NCBI GenBank assembly: GCA_905221605.1
Contig: CAJNDS010002093.1
Location: 214,501-278,500 of the forward strand
From: Symbiodinium natans
Taxonomy: Eukaryota > Sar > Dinophyceae > Suessiales > Symbiodiniaceae
Length of the DNA: 64,000 nucleotides
Reading direction: 5' to 3'
The number at the start of each line of letters is the position of its first letter. Position 1 is the stretch's first letter. The notes under the pieces are model-generated. The model was not told the DNA's origin. It did not search any database and saw only the letters and a list, made by a program, of their open reading frames with translations. Shown piece by piece: positions 21,723-31,104 of this stretch. A program made the position numbers and the translations under genes.

Positions 21723-21996
21723 ATGTTGACTTCACATTAGGAATTCCCGCCGCAATTATAAAATCCAGCTGCCAGAACACAATAATGTAGCCCGCCACAA
21801 TTATAAAATCCAGCCCGGAATATTCTTCTAAAAGTGATCCCCCAGAAGCTCGCAGTAGAGGCTCACTTAGCCCACTGTGGTGGCACCGGGACAGCTAGAC
21901 CTACCAGGATTTAGGCGGATATTATTGAGGAGGCCCTGGCCGGAGAGATTGATCAATGAAGGGGGGGGGGGGGATTTATTAATGCGAAGTCAACAT
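21723..21996. mobile_element. 274-bp MITE inserted in CCCTAAA repeat
   Basis: Terminal inverted repeats ATGTTGACTTCACATTA and its near-perfect complement TAATGCGAAGTCAACAT bound a 274-bp non-coding element. TA lies on both sides (21721-21722 and 21997-21998). Excising the element plus one TA restores CCC-TA-AACCC, an intact telomere-like unit. Inside is a short duplication of CCGC(C)ACAATTATAAAATCCAG and a run of 13 G. No other copy of this family is in the window. Confidence 0.8.
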
Positions 21997-22061
21997 TAAA
22001 CCCTAAACCCTAAACCCTAACCCTAAACCCTAACCCTAACCCCCCGAAGGCGCCTTGATAC

Positions 22062-22117
22062 CTCTCACAGTCAGCTGCTGGAGCTTGTTGGCCACGTTGG
22101 CGGGAAGCTGGTTTAGG
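22062..22117 (-). CDS. Exon LPANVANKLQQLTVR, unknown protein
   Basis: On the minus strand, CTAAACCAG|CTTCCC opens the frame LPANVANKLQQLTVR and GTGAGAG|GTATCAAGG closes it (56 nt, GT donor). The acceptor follows directly on telomere-like sequence. Helical, family unknown. Confidence 0.5.
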
Positions 22118-22197
22118 TTTAAGCGGGGGTTTAGGTTTAGGGTTTAGGGTTTAGGGTTTTTCAGATTGTTCTGTAACATACCCTAATGAGGTTAAGG

Positions 22198-22424
22198 GTT
22201 TAGGTTTAGAGTTTAGGGTTTAGGGTTCTAGAGGGTTCTAGGTTCTAGGGTTCTAGGTTCTAGGGTTCTAGGGTTCTAGGTTCTAGGGTTCTAGGGTTCT
22301 AGGGTTCTAGGGTTCTAGGGTTCTAGGGTTCTAGGGTTCTAGGGTTCTAGGGTTCTAGGGTTCTAGGGTTCTAGGGTTCTAGGGTTCTAGGGTTCTAGGG
22401 TTCTAGGGTTCTAGGGTTCTAGGA
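22198..22424 (+). repeat. TTCTAGGG 8-mer array
   Basis: About 25 TTCTAGGG units, some missing a G at the left edge. This is the only array of this unit in the window. Confidence 0.9.
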
Positions 22425-22513
22425 CAAGACCTCAAACCTAAACATACCAGGACTGGCTGTTGTGCCACCCCCCCCTCCCCCTAAAACTGGTTAAACCCCG
22501 AGACCATCGACTC

Positions 22514-22645
22514 CACAAGGCGTCCAATTTGGCATTTGGGGGAGCCTTGAACGCTGGGCTGACAAGCTGCCCTGAAGCCCACAAGGCGTCCAATTTGGCA
22601 TTTGGGGGAGCCTTGAACGCTGGGCTGACAAGCTGCCCTGAAGCC
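22514..22645 (+). repeat. 66-bp perfect tandem duplication
   Basis: CACAAGGCGTCCAATTTGGC onward, 66 bp, occurs at 22514-22579 and again at 22580-22645. The length is a multiple of three and the plus strand stays open through both copies, giving a repeated 22-residue peptide. No other coding evidence. Confidence 0.85.
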
Positions 22646-22655
22646 GAATATGGGC

Positions 22656-22783
22656 GCCTGAAGAATAAGAACAGGTTTTTTTTTTTTTTTTGGGGGGGGG
22701 GGGGGGGGTGGGGGGTTATTATGGTATATTTATAAAGGGACGATAAGGGAATACGATTAGTAACTATTCCGACCCCTATAGGA
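22656..22783 (+). mobile_element. Poly-G dispersed element, copy 2
   Basis: GCGCCTGAAGAATAAGAACAGG, a T-run and G-run, TTATTATGGTATATTTATAA, GGGACGATAAGGGAATACG and TATTCCGACCCCTATAG. Ends in CCCCTATAG, complementary to the CTATAGGGG seen at the start of copy 3. Confidence 0.6.
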
Positions 22784-23229
22784 AACCCTCGCTTGATCCC
22801 TGGAACCCTGTGGCTTAGGGTCTCGGCTTTGAGGTCTAGGGTTTAGAGTTTAGGGATTAGGGTTTAGGGTTTAGGGATTAGGGTTTAGGGTTTAGGGATT
22901 AGGGTTTAGGGTTTAGGGTTTTTGGGTTTAGGGTGTAGGGGTTTCTAGGGGATAAACCCGAAGGGCCTAACTCTTGACTTGCGTGCCCCCAGGCCTCAAA
23001 CCCCACACACTACAAGCCTGGAAGCCCACCAACGGTGCAACTACAAACTCAAAACCCGTTTGGCGCCGCTAAGCCCCGAACCCTAAACCCTAAAACACCA
23101 CCTGGTGATCCTAGCCGCCTATAAGTATAGTAAACAGCTGTACGACAGTCTATGTGAATTATTGTAAACTGGGCCTCCAGGCAACCCTAAACCCCGAACA
23201 CGACACCCTTAACCAACCCTATAACCCTT

Positions 23230-23315
23230 AACCCCTTAACCCCTAAACCCTTAACCCCTAAACCCTAAACCCTAAACCCTAAACCCTAAACCCTAAACCC
23301 TAAACCCTAAACCCC
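23230..23315 (+). repeat. CCCTAAA array and partial duplication of its flank
   Basis: CCTTAACCCCTAAAC units pass into pure CCCTAAA. The flank CCCCTAAAGTCTCTGTCTCGGGCC at about 23325 recurs at about 23391, so the array edge was duplicated with part of the adjacent island. Confidence 0.75.
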
Positions 23316-23568
23316 AGAAACCCCTAAAGTCTCTGTCTCGGGCCCCCTAAGCCCTTAACCCCTAAACCCTAAACCCTAAACCCTAGAGACCCCTAAAGTG
23401 TCTGTCTCGGGCCTTCACCGTCACGGTCCTGGCTGCGGGCGCAGGCGCCACAGCAACCTCTTACACTGCAAAGCCATCTCAGGGGTCTAAGGTTTAGGGT
23501 TGTTGAGGCCTTTTAGGGGCTCATTCAGGTTTAGGGTTTTGGCTCAGGCTTGGCAGGGGGGAGGGGAG

Positions 23569-23571
<3 letters not shown>

Positions 23572-23617
<46 letters not shown>
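23572..23617 (+). repeat. 46-base poly-G run
   Basis: Uninterrupted G, preceded by a G-rich stretch. It is long enough to form G-quadruplexes and is prone to sequencing error. Confidence 0.85.
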
Positions 23618-24190
23618 CGCGCAGGGCTGTTGGAGGGGTGGGGGGGGATCCTTTCGAGGGTTTGTAGGGCTTGGGGTATAAGGGTTGTCGATCGCCGAGC
23701 GTTTTTGGCTTCCAGGGTTTTGGGTTCGGGGTTTAGGGCTCAGGGTTTAGGGTTCAGGGCTCAGCGTTGGAGTTAAACAGCTTGGGGTTTGTCGGGTTTG
23801 GGGGGGGGGGGGGTAAGTTGCAAAGGGTATGAAATGCCCACCTAAGCCCTAAACACTAAACCTTAAACCCTAAACCCTAAATCCTAATCCTGGCCTCCTT
23901 AGGCAGCCATTTCCCACCTCTAAAATGTTAAGCTGCTTGAATACCTAAACCCCGAATCCTAAACCCTAAACCCCTAAACTTTAAAAGCATAAGTGTCAAC
24001 ACACAAAAGCCGTCCAAAAAAACAACGAAACACTCTACACCCTAAACCCCAACTACTGAAAAAAAAACCTAAACCCCCAAACCTGACCCCAAAACCTTAA
24101 ACCCTTGAGGGTTCACTCTAAACCCTAAACCCTCCACCCTACACCATAAAACCCTAAACCCTAAACGCCTAAACCCTGAACCCTGCTTGC

Positions 24191-24244
24191 GATTGCCTCT
24201 GGCTCGGGGGCGGGACGCGGGCGCTTTGCCGCAGGCCCTGAGGA
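24191..24244 (-). CDS. Possible exon GLRQSARVPPPSQRQSQ
   Basis: On the minus strand, AAGTATCCTGATCCTCAG|G is a good acceptor and GGCAATC|GCAAGC a possible GC donor. Low-complexity basic peptide, so weak. Confidence 0.25.
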
Positions 24245-24614
24245 TCAGGATACTTGAAAACCTGTTTAGGTGTTTAGGGTTTAGGTTTAATTGGGGTTTA
24301 GGGTTTAACGAGGGTTTAGGGTTTAGGGTTTAAGGTTTAGGGTTTAGGGGTTAGGATCATGCAACTATACGGAAGTCCCTTGATATAGCCTTGAGATAGA
24401 GATATACGTACAGTCACAATGAATAATGGGGTTACGCATGCTTACGGGGGCCGGAAGGGGCTACGCATACCCTCCGCGTAGGGTTTAGGGGCTTAGGGGG
24501 CCTCCACGCAGACGTGCAGCCGAAGCCCTATAAACATAAACCCAAAAAACTAAAAACCTCAAGCCCTACGACCCCAAAACCCCTTGTAGCCTTTAAGCTG
24601 GGTAGGCAGTGCCG

Positions 24615-24825
24615 GGCTTTAGGGTTCAGGGTTCAGGGTTCAGGGTTCAGGGCTTCGGCTTTAGGGCTTAGGGTTTAGGGTTCAGGGCTTAGGGTTTAGG
24701 GCTTAGGGTTTGAGGTTTAGGGTTTAGGGTTTAGGTTTAGGGCTTAGGGTTTAGGGTTTAGGGTTCAGGGTTCAGGGTTTAGGGTATAAGGTATAGGGTT
24801 TAGGGTTTAGGGTTTAGGAGTCGGT
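24615..24825 (+). repeat. Mixed TTTAGGG/TTCAGGG/GCTTAGG array
   Basis: About thirty units with TTTAGGG, TTCAGGG and CTTAGGG intermixed. Confidence 0.85.
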
Positions 24826-24856
24826 TTCCAGCGTTTTTTTTTGGGGGGGGGCCAGC

Positions 24857-24932
24857 CAAGGTGGTTGGTTGCAGGGCACCAAACATTGAAGTAAGAGTCT
24901 GTGGAGCATTCGGCCCGGTTCAGCCTTAGTAG
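24857..24932 (-). CDS. Candidate exon of the 25 kb gene
   Basis: On the minus strand, GGTCTTGAG|CT starts and CCACCTTG|GCTGGCC ends a 76-nt segment. One frame reads LLRLNRAECSTDSYFNVWCP ATNHL. The frame that is phase-compatible with the exon at 25054-25120 reads TKAEPGRMLHRLLLQCLVPC. Both look protein-like and the choice cannot be made by eye. Confidence 0.4.
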
Positions 24933-25053
24933 CTCAAGACCCTCAAACCCCAAACCCCAAACCCTAAACCCTAAACCTTAAACCCTGGGCCCTAATCACA
25001 CATAGGTTCTAAAACCCTATTGCACTAAACCCTAAACTTGAAACCCTGTAAAC

Positions 25054-25120
25054 CCTGGATGATTGAAGTGCGTGGTGTTTCGGCAATCTGCGGGCACTGG
25101 GCCTGTTTGCCAAAAGCATC
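25054..25120 (-). CDS. Exon DAFGKQAQCPQIAETPRTSI, unknown protein
   Basis: On the minus strand, AAACGTGCAAG|GATGC opens DAFGKQAQCPQIAETPRTSI IQ and ATCCAGG|GTTTACAGG closes it (67 nt, phase 0 in, phase 1 out). It is separated from the next upstream exon by an intron of only 44 nt (25121-25164) that contains GGGTTTAGGGTTTA. No family recognised. Confidence 0.5.
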
Positions 25121-25164
25121 CTTGCACGTTTGTAAACCCTAAACCCCCACGAAAAAGGCGAAAC

Positions 25165-25242
25165 GAAGGTTCGCACCGCCAAGTTGTTGAACCCAATTGA
25201 AGGCTCAGGGGTCACGACCTCTAGGATCTGGGGCAGATGTAC
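25165..25242 (-). CDS. Exon VHLPQILEVVTPEPSIGFNN, unknown protein
   Basis: On the minus strand, AGGGCTCAG|GTACATC opens a 78-nt phase-0 exon reading VHLPQILEVVTPEPSIGFNN LAVRTF and ending CCTTC|GTTTCGCC (GT donor). It joins in frame to the exon at 25054-25120 across the 44-nt intron. Confidence 0.5.
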
Positions 25243-25430
25243 CTGAGCCCTAAACCCCAAACCCCTAAAACCTAAACCCTAAACCCCAAACCCTGAACCC
25301 TAAACCCTAAACCGTAAACCCTGAACCCTGCACCCCGAACTGCAACCAGTTGACAGCACGGACGGTTTAGGAGCCCTAAACTCTACCCTAATCCCTAAAC
25401 CCTAAACCCTATACAGGTCCACGACTCAAA

Positions 25431-25532
25431 TCACGGCTTCTGACGCTGTGGGGCGATCACATGCCCCAAACGTAACAACTGAGTTTCAGGTCTCTTGCGG
25501 ATCCACACAGCAAAGGGAGGCTTGAGGGAATG
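25431..25532 (-). CDS. Candidate exon HSLKPPFAVWIRKRPETQLL
   Basis: On the minus strand, GGTTGCTCAG|CATTCCC opens a frame HSLKPPFAVWIRKRPETQLL RLGHVIAPQRQKP with a stop at 25431. An internal donor before the stop is likely (for example GGGCAT|GTGATC). The plus strand is also open with a GT donor, but the minus strand fits its neighbours. The right edge abuts MITE family A copy 6. Confidence 0.4.
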   Translation of the reverse strand, partial: HSLKPPFAVWIRKRPETQLLRLGHVIAPQRQKP

Positions 25533-25552
25533 CTGAGCAACCCCGAGCCCTA

Positions 25553-25681
25553 CTTGGAGGGTCATGGCACTTATTAACACTTCTACCTGTACTTCTAACC
25601 TTAGGGCACTTAAGGGGCTGAAAAGCAGGTCATAAGTACAGTCATAATTGGTTAATAAGTACCATGAACCTCCAACTAAGT
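25553..25681. mobile_element. MITE family A, copy 6
   Basis: Ends CTTGGAGGGTCATGGCACTT and TACCATGAACCTCCAACTAAG with TA on each side (25551-25552 and 25682-25683). CCCTAAACCC follows. The interior is shortened. Confidence 0.7.
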
Positions 25682-26063
25682 AGCCCTAAACCCTAAACCC
25701 CAAACCCTAAACCCTAAACCCTAAACCCTAAACCCTAAACCCTAAACCCTAACCCCGAAACAGTAGAATCCTTGCTTCCCAAAAAGGCTGGCCTTCGGCC
25801 AGCTGAGGCGCAGGTCTGCGAGGGGGAACAACTTTGGCGCCTGTGCGTCGCGCGCGCGCACTTGCGCGCTTGCGCGCACTTCGGCACTTCGGTGCTTGCG
25901 TGGCTTTACTCCCTAAACCCTAAACCCTAAACCCTAAACCCTAAACCCTAAACCCTAACCCCTCGGAGGTTCAAGGTACTTGATGACCCCATGAAAGCTG
26001 CAGATCGAACCTAAGAGGTGATCCTCTACGTGGATATAAGATGGGCGGCTGTCAAAATTATCA

Positions 26064-26165
26064 TGGTTTAGGGTTTAGGGTTTAGGGTTTAGGGTTTAGG
26101 GTTTAGGGTTTAGGGTTTAGGGTTTAGGGTTTAGGGTTTAGGGTTTAGGGTTTAGGGTTTAGGGT
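26064..26165 (+). repeat. TTTAGGG array
   Basis: About fourteen pure units. An opposite-orientation CCCTAAA array lies at 25914-25958. Immediately right, TTTTGGGGTACCTTAAATACTAGG resembles dispersed family C. Confidence 0.9.
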
Positions 26166-26299
26166 TATCCCTTTTGGGGTACCTTAAATACTAGGTGCCG
26201 CATTAATTATACTAGGGATCCAAGAAGGGATCCTGGTGCAGCGACTTCTGGTCGGCGGGTTTCTAGTGGCTAGGGCCCGGATGTCTTCCCCCTTTGTGT

Positions 26300-26775
26300 A
26301 GGGTTTAGGGTTTAGGGTTTGGGGTGTAGGGTTTAGGGTTTAGGGTTGGGTTTAGGGTTTAGGGTTTGGGGTGTAGGGTTTAGGGTTTAGGGTTGGGGGG
26401 TTTAGGGTTTAGGGTTTAGGGTTTGGGGTTTGGGGTGTAGGGTTTAGGGTGTAGGGTGTAGGGTGTAGGGTTTAGGACCAGGGATTACGGCTGCATGCCT
26501 CATACAGTAACATGCGAAGTGCGGCCATAGCCTGATGGGTAGATTGCGGAGGAAGATCAAACAACCCATTGAAAGCAGCAAAGCCACTCGAGCAAAGCCC
26601 TTTTGAAAGGCTTAGGCTTTTAGGGTTTAGGGTTTAGGGTTTAGGGTTTAGGGTTTGGGGTTTGGGGTTTGGGGTTTGGGGTTTGGGGTTTGGGGTTTGG
26701 GGTTTGGGGTTTGGGGTTTGGGGTTTGGGGTTCAGGGTTCAGGGTTTAGGGTTTAGGGTTTAGGGTTTAGGGTTT
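26300..26775 (+). repeat. TTTAGGG/GTGTAGG arrays and a TTTGGGG block, split by an exon island
   Basis: Left block 26300-26475 mixes TTTAGGG, TTTGGGG and GTGTAGG. The island 26476-26615 holds a candidate exon. The right block 26620-26775 contains about twelve TTTGGGG units inside TTTAGGG. Confidence 0.85.
26472..26531 (-). CDS. Candidate terminal exon AMAALRMLLYEACSRNPWS*
   Basis: On the minus strand a long pyrimidine-rich acceptor (ATCTTCCTCCGCAATCTACC then CATCAG|G) opens AMAALRMLLYEACSRNPWS and TAA, 60 nt in phase 0. Helical, family unknown. The stop lies at the edge of the array, so the frame could also end at a donor just before it. Confidence 0.45.
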   Translation of the reverse strand, partial: AMAALRMLLYEACSRNPWS

Positions 26776-26974
26776 AGGTGGGGTCTGGGGTTTATGGTTT
26801 AGGGTTAGCCTTACATTCCCAGCCTATACCTTCGACAGTCCGCACGTTGCAAATTCTCGGAACCCCGAAATCCCTAAGCCCCTCCACCCGAAACCCCTAC
26901 ACTGCTAGACCCCCTTAATCGTACGCCCATAAACCCCTAACTCCTAGGGCTCCTGACCCCCCTCAAAATCCTTA

Positions 26975-27065
26975 AACCCTAGCCCTAAACCCTAAACCCT
27001 AAACCCTAAACCCTAAACCCTAAACCCCTAACCCTAAACCCTAAACCCTAAACCCGAAACCCTAA
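26975..27065 (+). repeat. CCCTAAA array
   Basis: About twelve units, then two copies of AACCAACTCTAAACCCTAAAC (about 27065-27107). Confidence 0.85.
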
Positions 27066-27112
27066 ACAACCAACTCTAAACCCTAAACAACCAACTCTAA
27101 ACCCTAAACAGC

Positions 27113-27192
27113 CCAGCCTGGCGCATCCTTGCCTGCGCCAAGGGCCTTCCCCTTCACGCCTCAACAAGAAGAGGAGCTGGGAGGAGGTAGTC
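27113..27192. other. Diverged exon-like duplicate, copy 1
   Basis: CCTGGCGCATCCTTGCCTGC with its following 50 bp matches 27697-27765 with many substitutions. On the plus strand both copies begin (L)AWRILA. On the minus strand this copy has a good acceptor (CTACCTCCTCCCAG|C) and a GC donor (CGCAG|GCAAGG) around LLFLLRREGEGPWR. Strand is unresolved. Flanked by CCCTAAA arrays on both sides. Confidence 0.4.
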
Positions 27193-27367
27193 CCTAAACC
27201 CTAAACCCTAAACCCTAAACCCTAAACCCTAAACCCTAAACCCTAAACACCTAAACCCTAGCCCCTAAACTCTGGTAGCTTGTAGACTTCAGAGGTGTTG
27301 GGTTTGAGGTCTGCTGGTGTTCTTCTTTGTTTTTTGTCTATGGGGGGGGGGGGGCTCTCCTGACTCT

Positions 27368-27505
27368 GGGTTTAGGGTTTTGGGTTTAGGGTTTAGGGTT
27401 TAGGGTTTGGGGTTTAGGGTTTAGGGTTTAGGGTTTAGGGTTTAGGGTTTAGGGTTTAGGGTCTAGGGCTTAGGGCTTAGGGCTTAGGGCTTAGGGCTGA
27501 GGGTT
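27368..27505 (+). repeat. TTTAGGG array
   Basis: TTTAGGG units with TTTGGGG and, at the right end, GGGCTTA variants. It runs to the TA of MITE copy 7. Confidence 0.85.
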
Positions 27506-27507
27506 TA

Positions 27508-27663
27508 CTTGAAGGTTCATGGGTACTTCTCATCCCAATGATACGTTTACTTAAAACCTTCTTCCAGGACTTCGGGGGCTTTTAAGTGCAGGAATAGTTG
27601 GGGGTTTTAAGTACCCTAAACCCTAAACCCTAAACCCTAAACCCTAAACCCTAAACCCCCAAG
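27508..27663. mobile_element. MITE family A, copy 7, with CCCTAAA array inside its right arm
   Basis: Left end CTTGAAGGTTCATGGGTACTT is intact. In the right arm the expected GTACCATGAACCTCCAAG reads GTACC, then six CCCTAAA units (27613-27656), then CCCCAAG. TA flanks both ends (27506-27507 and 27664-27665). The telomere-like array therefore arose or was inserted inside the element. Confidence 0.7.
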
Positions 27664-27696
27664 TAGAGCTTCTACCCACAAGGCCGGTCACTCCCC

Positions 27697-27765
27697 AAAA
27701 CCCTGGCCTGGCGGATCCTTGCGAAGTTCAAACTTGCCCTTCGCACCTACAAGCGGGCTCAGGAG
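27697..27765. other. Diverged exon-like duplicate, copy 2
   Basis: Partner of 27113-27192. The plus-strand frame reads LAWRILAKFKLALRTYKRAQ E and TGA. The minus strand has TGAGCCCGCTTGTAG|G before VRRASLNFARIRQ. Strand unresolved. Confidence 0.4.
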
Positions 27766-28144
27766 TGAGGGTGCAGGGTTTAGGGGTTAGGGTTTAGGGG
27801 TTAGGGTTTAGGGTTTAGGGTTTAGAGTTTTAAGGGTTTAGGGGTTAGGGTTTAGGGTTTTAAGGGTGTAGGGTTTAGGGTTTAGGGCTGAGGTGTAGGG
27901 TGTAGGGTTTAGGGTGTAGGGTTTAGGGTTTTAAGAGTGTAGGGTTTAGGGTTTAGGGTTTGGGGTTTTGGGTTTGGGGTTTGGGGTTTGGGCTTTTGGG
28001 TTTGGGGTTTGGGGTTTGGGCTTTAGGGTTTGGGGTTTGGGGTTTAGGGTTTAGGGTTAAGGGTTTAGGGTGTATGGCTAGGCTAGCCCTTTGTGAGCTT
28101 CTGGGTTTGGGATTGAGGGTAATTACAGGGCCTTGAGTTCCGAC

Positions 28145-28265
28145 ACCCTGAACCCTGAACCCTAAACCCTAAACCCTGAACCCTAAACCCTAAACCCTAA
28201 ACCCTAAACCCTAAACCCTAAACCCTGAACCCTAAGCCCTAAGCCCGAAGCCCGAAGCCCTAAAC
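28145..28265 (+). repeat. CCCTAAA array
   Basis: About sixteen CCCTAAA/CCCTGAA units, ending in CCCTAAG and CCCGAAG variants. The preceding 27775-28075 is a mixed TTTAGGG/TTTGGGG/GTGTAGG block. Confidence 0.85.
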
Positions 28266-28859
28266 CCTAACCTACAGTAAATGCTCAAGCTTAGGGCTTT
28301 GGGGAGAAGGCCGGCTTCAGGCGTTCGAAGGGGCACGTAGACGGCATAATGGTATGTTGTTTTTTTTTTTTGGGGGGGGGGTCTGTGAACCCTATTTTAG
28401 GGTTTATGGTTTAGGGTTTGTTTAAGGTTTGAGGGTTTGAGGGTGCTTGGGCTTGTGAGGGTTTAGGGCTTGGGTTTGGGGTTTAGGGATTGGGAGGGAG
28501 GTTTAGGGTTTAGCCAAAGCCCTTGAAGGTTCCAGGGTTTGGGGTTTAGGGTCTAGGGTTTAGAGTTTAGGGTTTAGGCTTGTACCAGGAATCTTCTCCT
28601 CCTCCGTTCTTCTGGGCGCATCTGCAGACACGATCCAGCCCAGTTGCCGAGCAAAAAAGCTTGAACCCTAAACCCTAAACCTTGAACCCTAAACCCTAAA
28701 GCTAGGCCAGGCGTCCGACAAAACATCATTGCACTGCGAACCCTAAACCAAGAACCCCTCAACCCAAGAAACCGAACCCTATACCTCAAGCCCTAAACCC
28801 TAAACCCAAACCCTGAAGCCCCAAAGACCCCAACCCTAAATCACCCCTCAAAAGTCCTA

Positions 28860-29010
28860 CTTGGAGGTTCATGGTACTTACTAACCAATTATAACTGGGC
28901 TTATAACCCTACTTTTAATTGGGATAACCCCAATAAGGCCCTCTAGGGGTATTATAAGTAGGGATATAAGTACAGTTCTAAGTGGTTAGTAAGTACCATG
29001 AACCTTCAAG
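28860..29010. mobile_element. MITE family A, copy 8
   Basis: Ends CTTGGAGGTTCATGGTACTT and AGTACCATGAACCTTCAAG, TA on both sides. At 151 bp it is slightly longer than copy 1 and the most symmetrical copy. The 29040-29280 stretch right of it is degenerate CCCCAAAACC repeat; ORFs there are repeat products. Confidence 0.75.
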
Positions 29011-29798
29011 TAGGCCCCAGAACCCTATCGACCCCAAATAACCCCCCAAAACCCAAATGTGAAAGCCCCGAATCTGCACCCCTCAAAAACCCTGAGCCCC
29101 AAAACCCCTAACCCCAAACACAAAACCGCCAAAACCGTAAAACCCGAGAACCCTAACATCAAAACCCCAAAACCCTAACCAACAAACCCAATCCCAAAAC
29201 GCCAAAACCCCAAAACCCCAAACCCCCCAAAACCCCAAGACCCCAAAACCCCAAAACCCAAAGCCACCCCTAATTCCTAAACCCTTCAGAGCCCGCCGCC
29301 TCCTTTGCCGCCCTGAGGGCCGCCCTTGGGGTTGCCCTTTGAGCGGCCTCATTGTAGGGTTCAGGGGTTTAGGGTTCAGGGTTGTAGGGTTCAGGGTTGT
29401 AGGGTTCAGGGTTTAGGGTTTGGGGTTTGGGGCTTGGGGTTTGGGGTTTGGCAAACGAGCTGCAGAGCGGGGGGTCTGGATATCCCTTGTTCCGAAGCCA
29501 ATATCCGGGCTTTGGGTTTAGGGGTCTCGGGGTTAGGGCTTGGGGTGTGGGGTTTCCGGGTGGATGGAAAGGATGGTTTGGGCTTGGGAGCTCAGGGTTC
29601 AGGGCTCAGGGCTTCGGGTTTCGGGTGATGGCCCTGTGCGTCCGCAGGCCTTTCACGGGCATGTCGGCGTAGCCCGAGGCCCTCCCGAAGCGGTGGGCTG
29701 CTTGGGGAAATGCTTTGAGAGAGGGGGGGGGGGAGGCGGGGCGGGGCGGGGTTAGGGTTTAGGGATTTTGGGCGGGGAGTATTTGGGGGCTTTAGGGC

Positions 29799-29890
29799 AA
29801 GGGATCTTGGGTTTTCGGCTTGGAGTTTAGGGTTAGGGTTGCATGAGGGATCTTGGGTTTTCGGCTTGGAGTTTAGGGTTAGGGTTACAT
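29799..29890 (+). repeat. 44-bp tandem duplication
   Basis: GGGATCTTGGGTTTTCGGCT to GGTTAGGGTT is present twice, differing by a single base near the end (GCATG and ACATG). Confidence 0.75.
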
Positions 29891-30099
29891 GTGAAGGTAT
29901 GTGAGGGTGGGACCCTTCCCAACCCGAATTAAACCCTAAACCCTAGGCCTAAGCCCTAAACCCTAAGCCCTAAACCCTAAACCTCTGAGCCCCTAGTGTG
30001 GAGATGTCAAGGGTGGTTGGTGTATTCTGGGTATTCTGGGGGGACTTCGGCCTTCAGGGGGGGGTTGATGGGGCCGGCTTCGAGGGTTTGGGGCTTAGG

Positions 30100-30212
30100 G
30101 TTCAGGATTTAGGGTTTAGGATTTAGGGTTCAGGGTTTAGGGTTTAGGGTTTAGGGTTTAGGGTTTAGGGTTTAGGGTTTAGGGTTTAGGGTTTAGGGTT
30201 TAGGGTTTAGGG
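30100..30212 (+). repeat. TTTAGGG array
   Basis: About fifteen units, with two TTTAGGA units at the left. The 30.2-30.5 kb island is open in several frames on both strands and no frame is preferred. Confidence 0.85.
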
Positions 30213-30504
30213 CCCAGGGGTTTATTACGGTTGATGGTTGAGAGTTTGTGTTTCAGGGTTTCTCTCTCCTCTAGGTTCAGGGCTGAGTGTGTGTTGGGGT
30301 TCTCAGCAGCAACTCTGCGGGGCTGCGCAGGCAGCCCGCTACCTTTCAAAGAACCGAGCTGTCGGCGAAAAGTGTCTTGTGGGGGGGGCTGGGTTTCGGG
30401 GAACCCCGGTCTTTGCACCCACCGAAACCTTCTGCCGTAGCTGAGAGCACTCATCTGCCTACGATTTTTGCTCAAGAGCCACTGCCAAAAACTAGAACAT
30501 GCTC

Positions 30505-30710
30505 TTCCGTATAAGGGCAACACACGGATTACTATCTTTCAGAGGGCAATACAGGGATTACTATCTTCCAGCCTTATAAGGGCAATATGGGGATCACAAT
30601 CTTTCTTCCTTCTAAGGGCCGCAGGGGGATGATTATCTTTCTTCCTTATAAGGGCAACAGAAGGATGACTACACCTTTCTTCCGTATGTGGGCAATATAG
30701 GGAGTCTTAT
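30505..30710 (+). repeat. Imperfect ~50-bp tandem repeats (AAGGGCAAnANNGGGAT)
   Basis: Four to five copies of a unit containing CCTTATAAGGGCAATA, GGGATnACTATC and TTTCTTCC, spaced about 45-55 bp, with frequent substitutions. Confidence 0.6.
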
Positions 30711-30807
30711 TCATACAACTCCCAAAGCTTAGCAACCTGAAAGGCCCCCATCCGTCAACAAGAGCCGTCTCGGCTTTTAGATTTTTTGGGGGCTTCTTAA
30801 GCAAGTA

Positions 30808-30908
30808 TTGGGATGTCCCCCTTCGACGAACAGTCCTTGAAAGGGATTCGAGTACCGCCCTACTATAATCCCTATTCAGGACCGTCAGTATACGGGGGAA
30901 CATCCCAA
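30808..30908. mobile_element. Small inverted-repeat element family B, copy 1
   Basis: TTGGGATGTCCCCCTTC and GGGGGAACATCCCAA are inverted ends around ACAGTCCTTGAAAGGGATTC and CCCTATTCAGGACCGTCAGT. About 101 bp, non-coding. A second copy of its right end (GCGGGAACATCCCAAA) lies at about 31003-31018, beyond the intervening CCCTAAA array. Confidence 0.65.
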
Positions 30909-30909
30909 C

Positions 30910-31000
30910 ACTAAACCCTAAACCCTAAACCCTAAACCCTAAACCCTAAACCCTAAACCCTAAACCCTAAACCCTAAACCCTAAACCCTAAACCCTAACC
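30910..31000 (+). repeat. CCCTAAA array bracketed by family B ends
   Basis: Twelve CCCTAAA units lie between two copies of the GGGAACATCCCAA element end. Confidence 0.85.
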
Positions 31001-31104
31001 CAGCGGGAACATCCCAAAGCAAATAATGAGAGCTGCTGTCTGGGCGCCTGTGGCTTGAGCCTTTTCCAGCGCCGATGGATGCTTTCGGAGCCTGCTCGTG
31101 CAGG

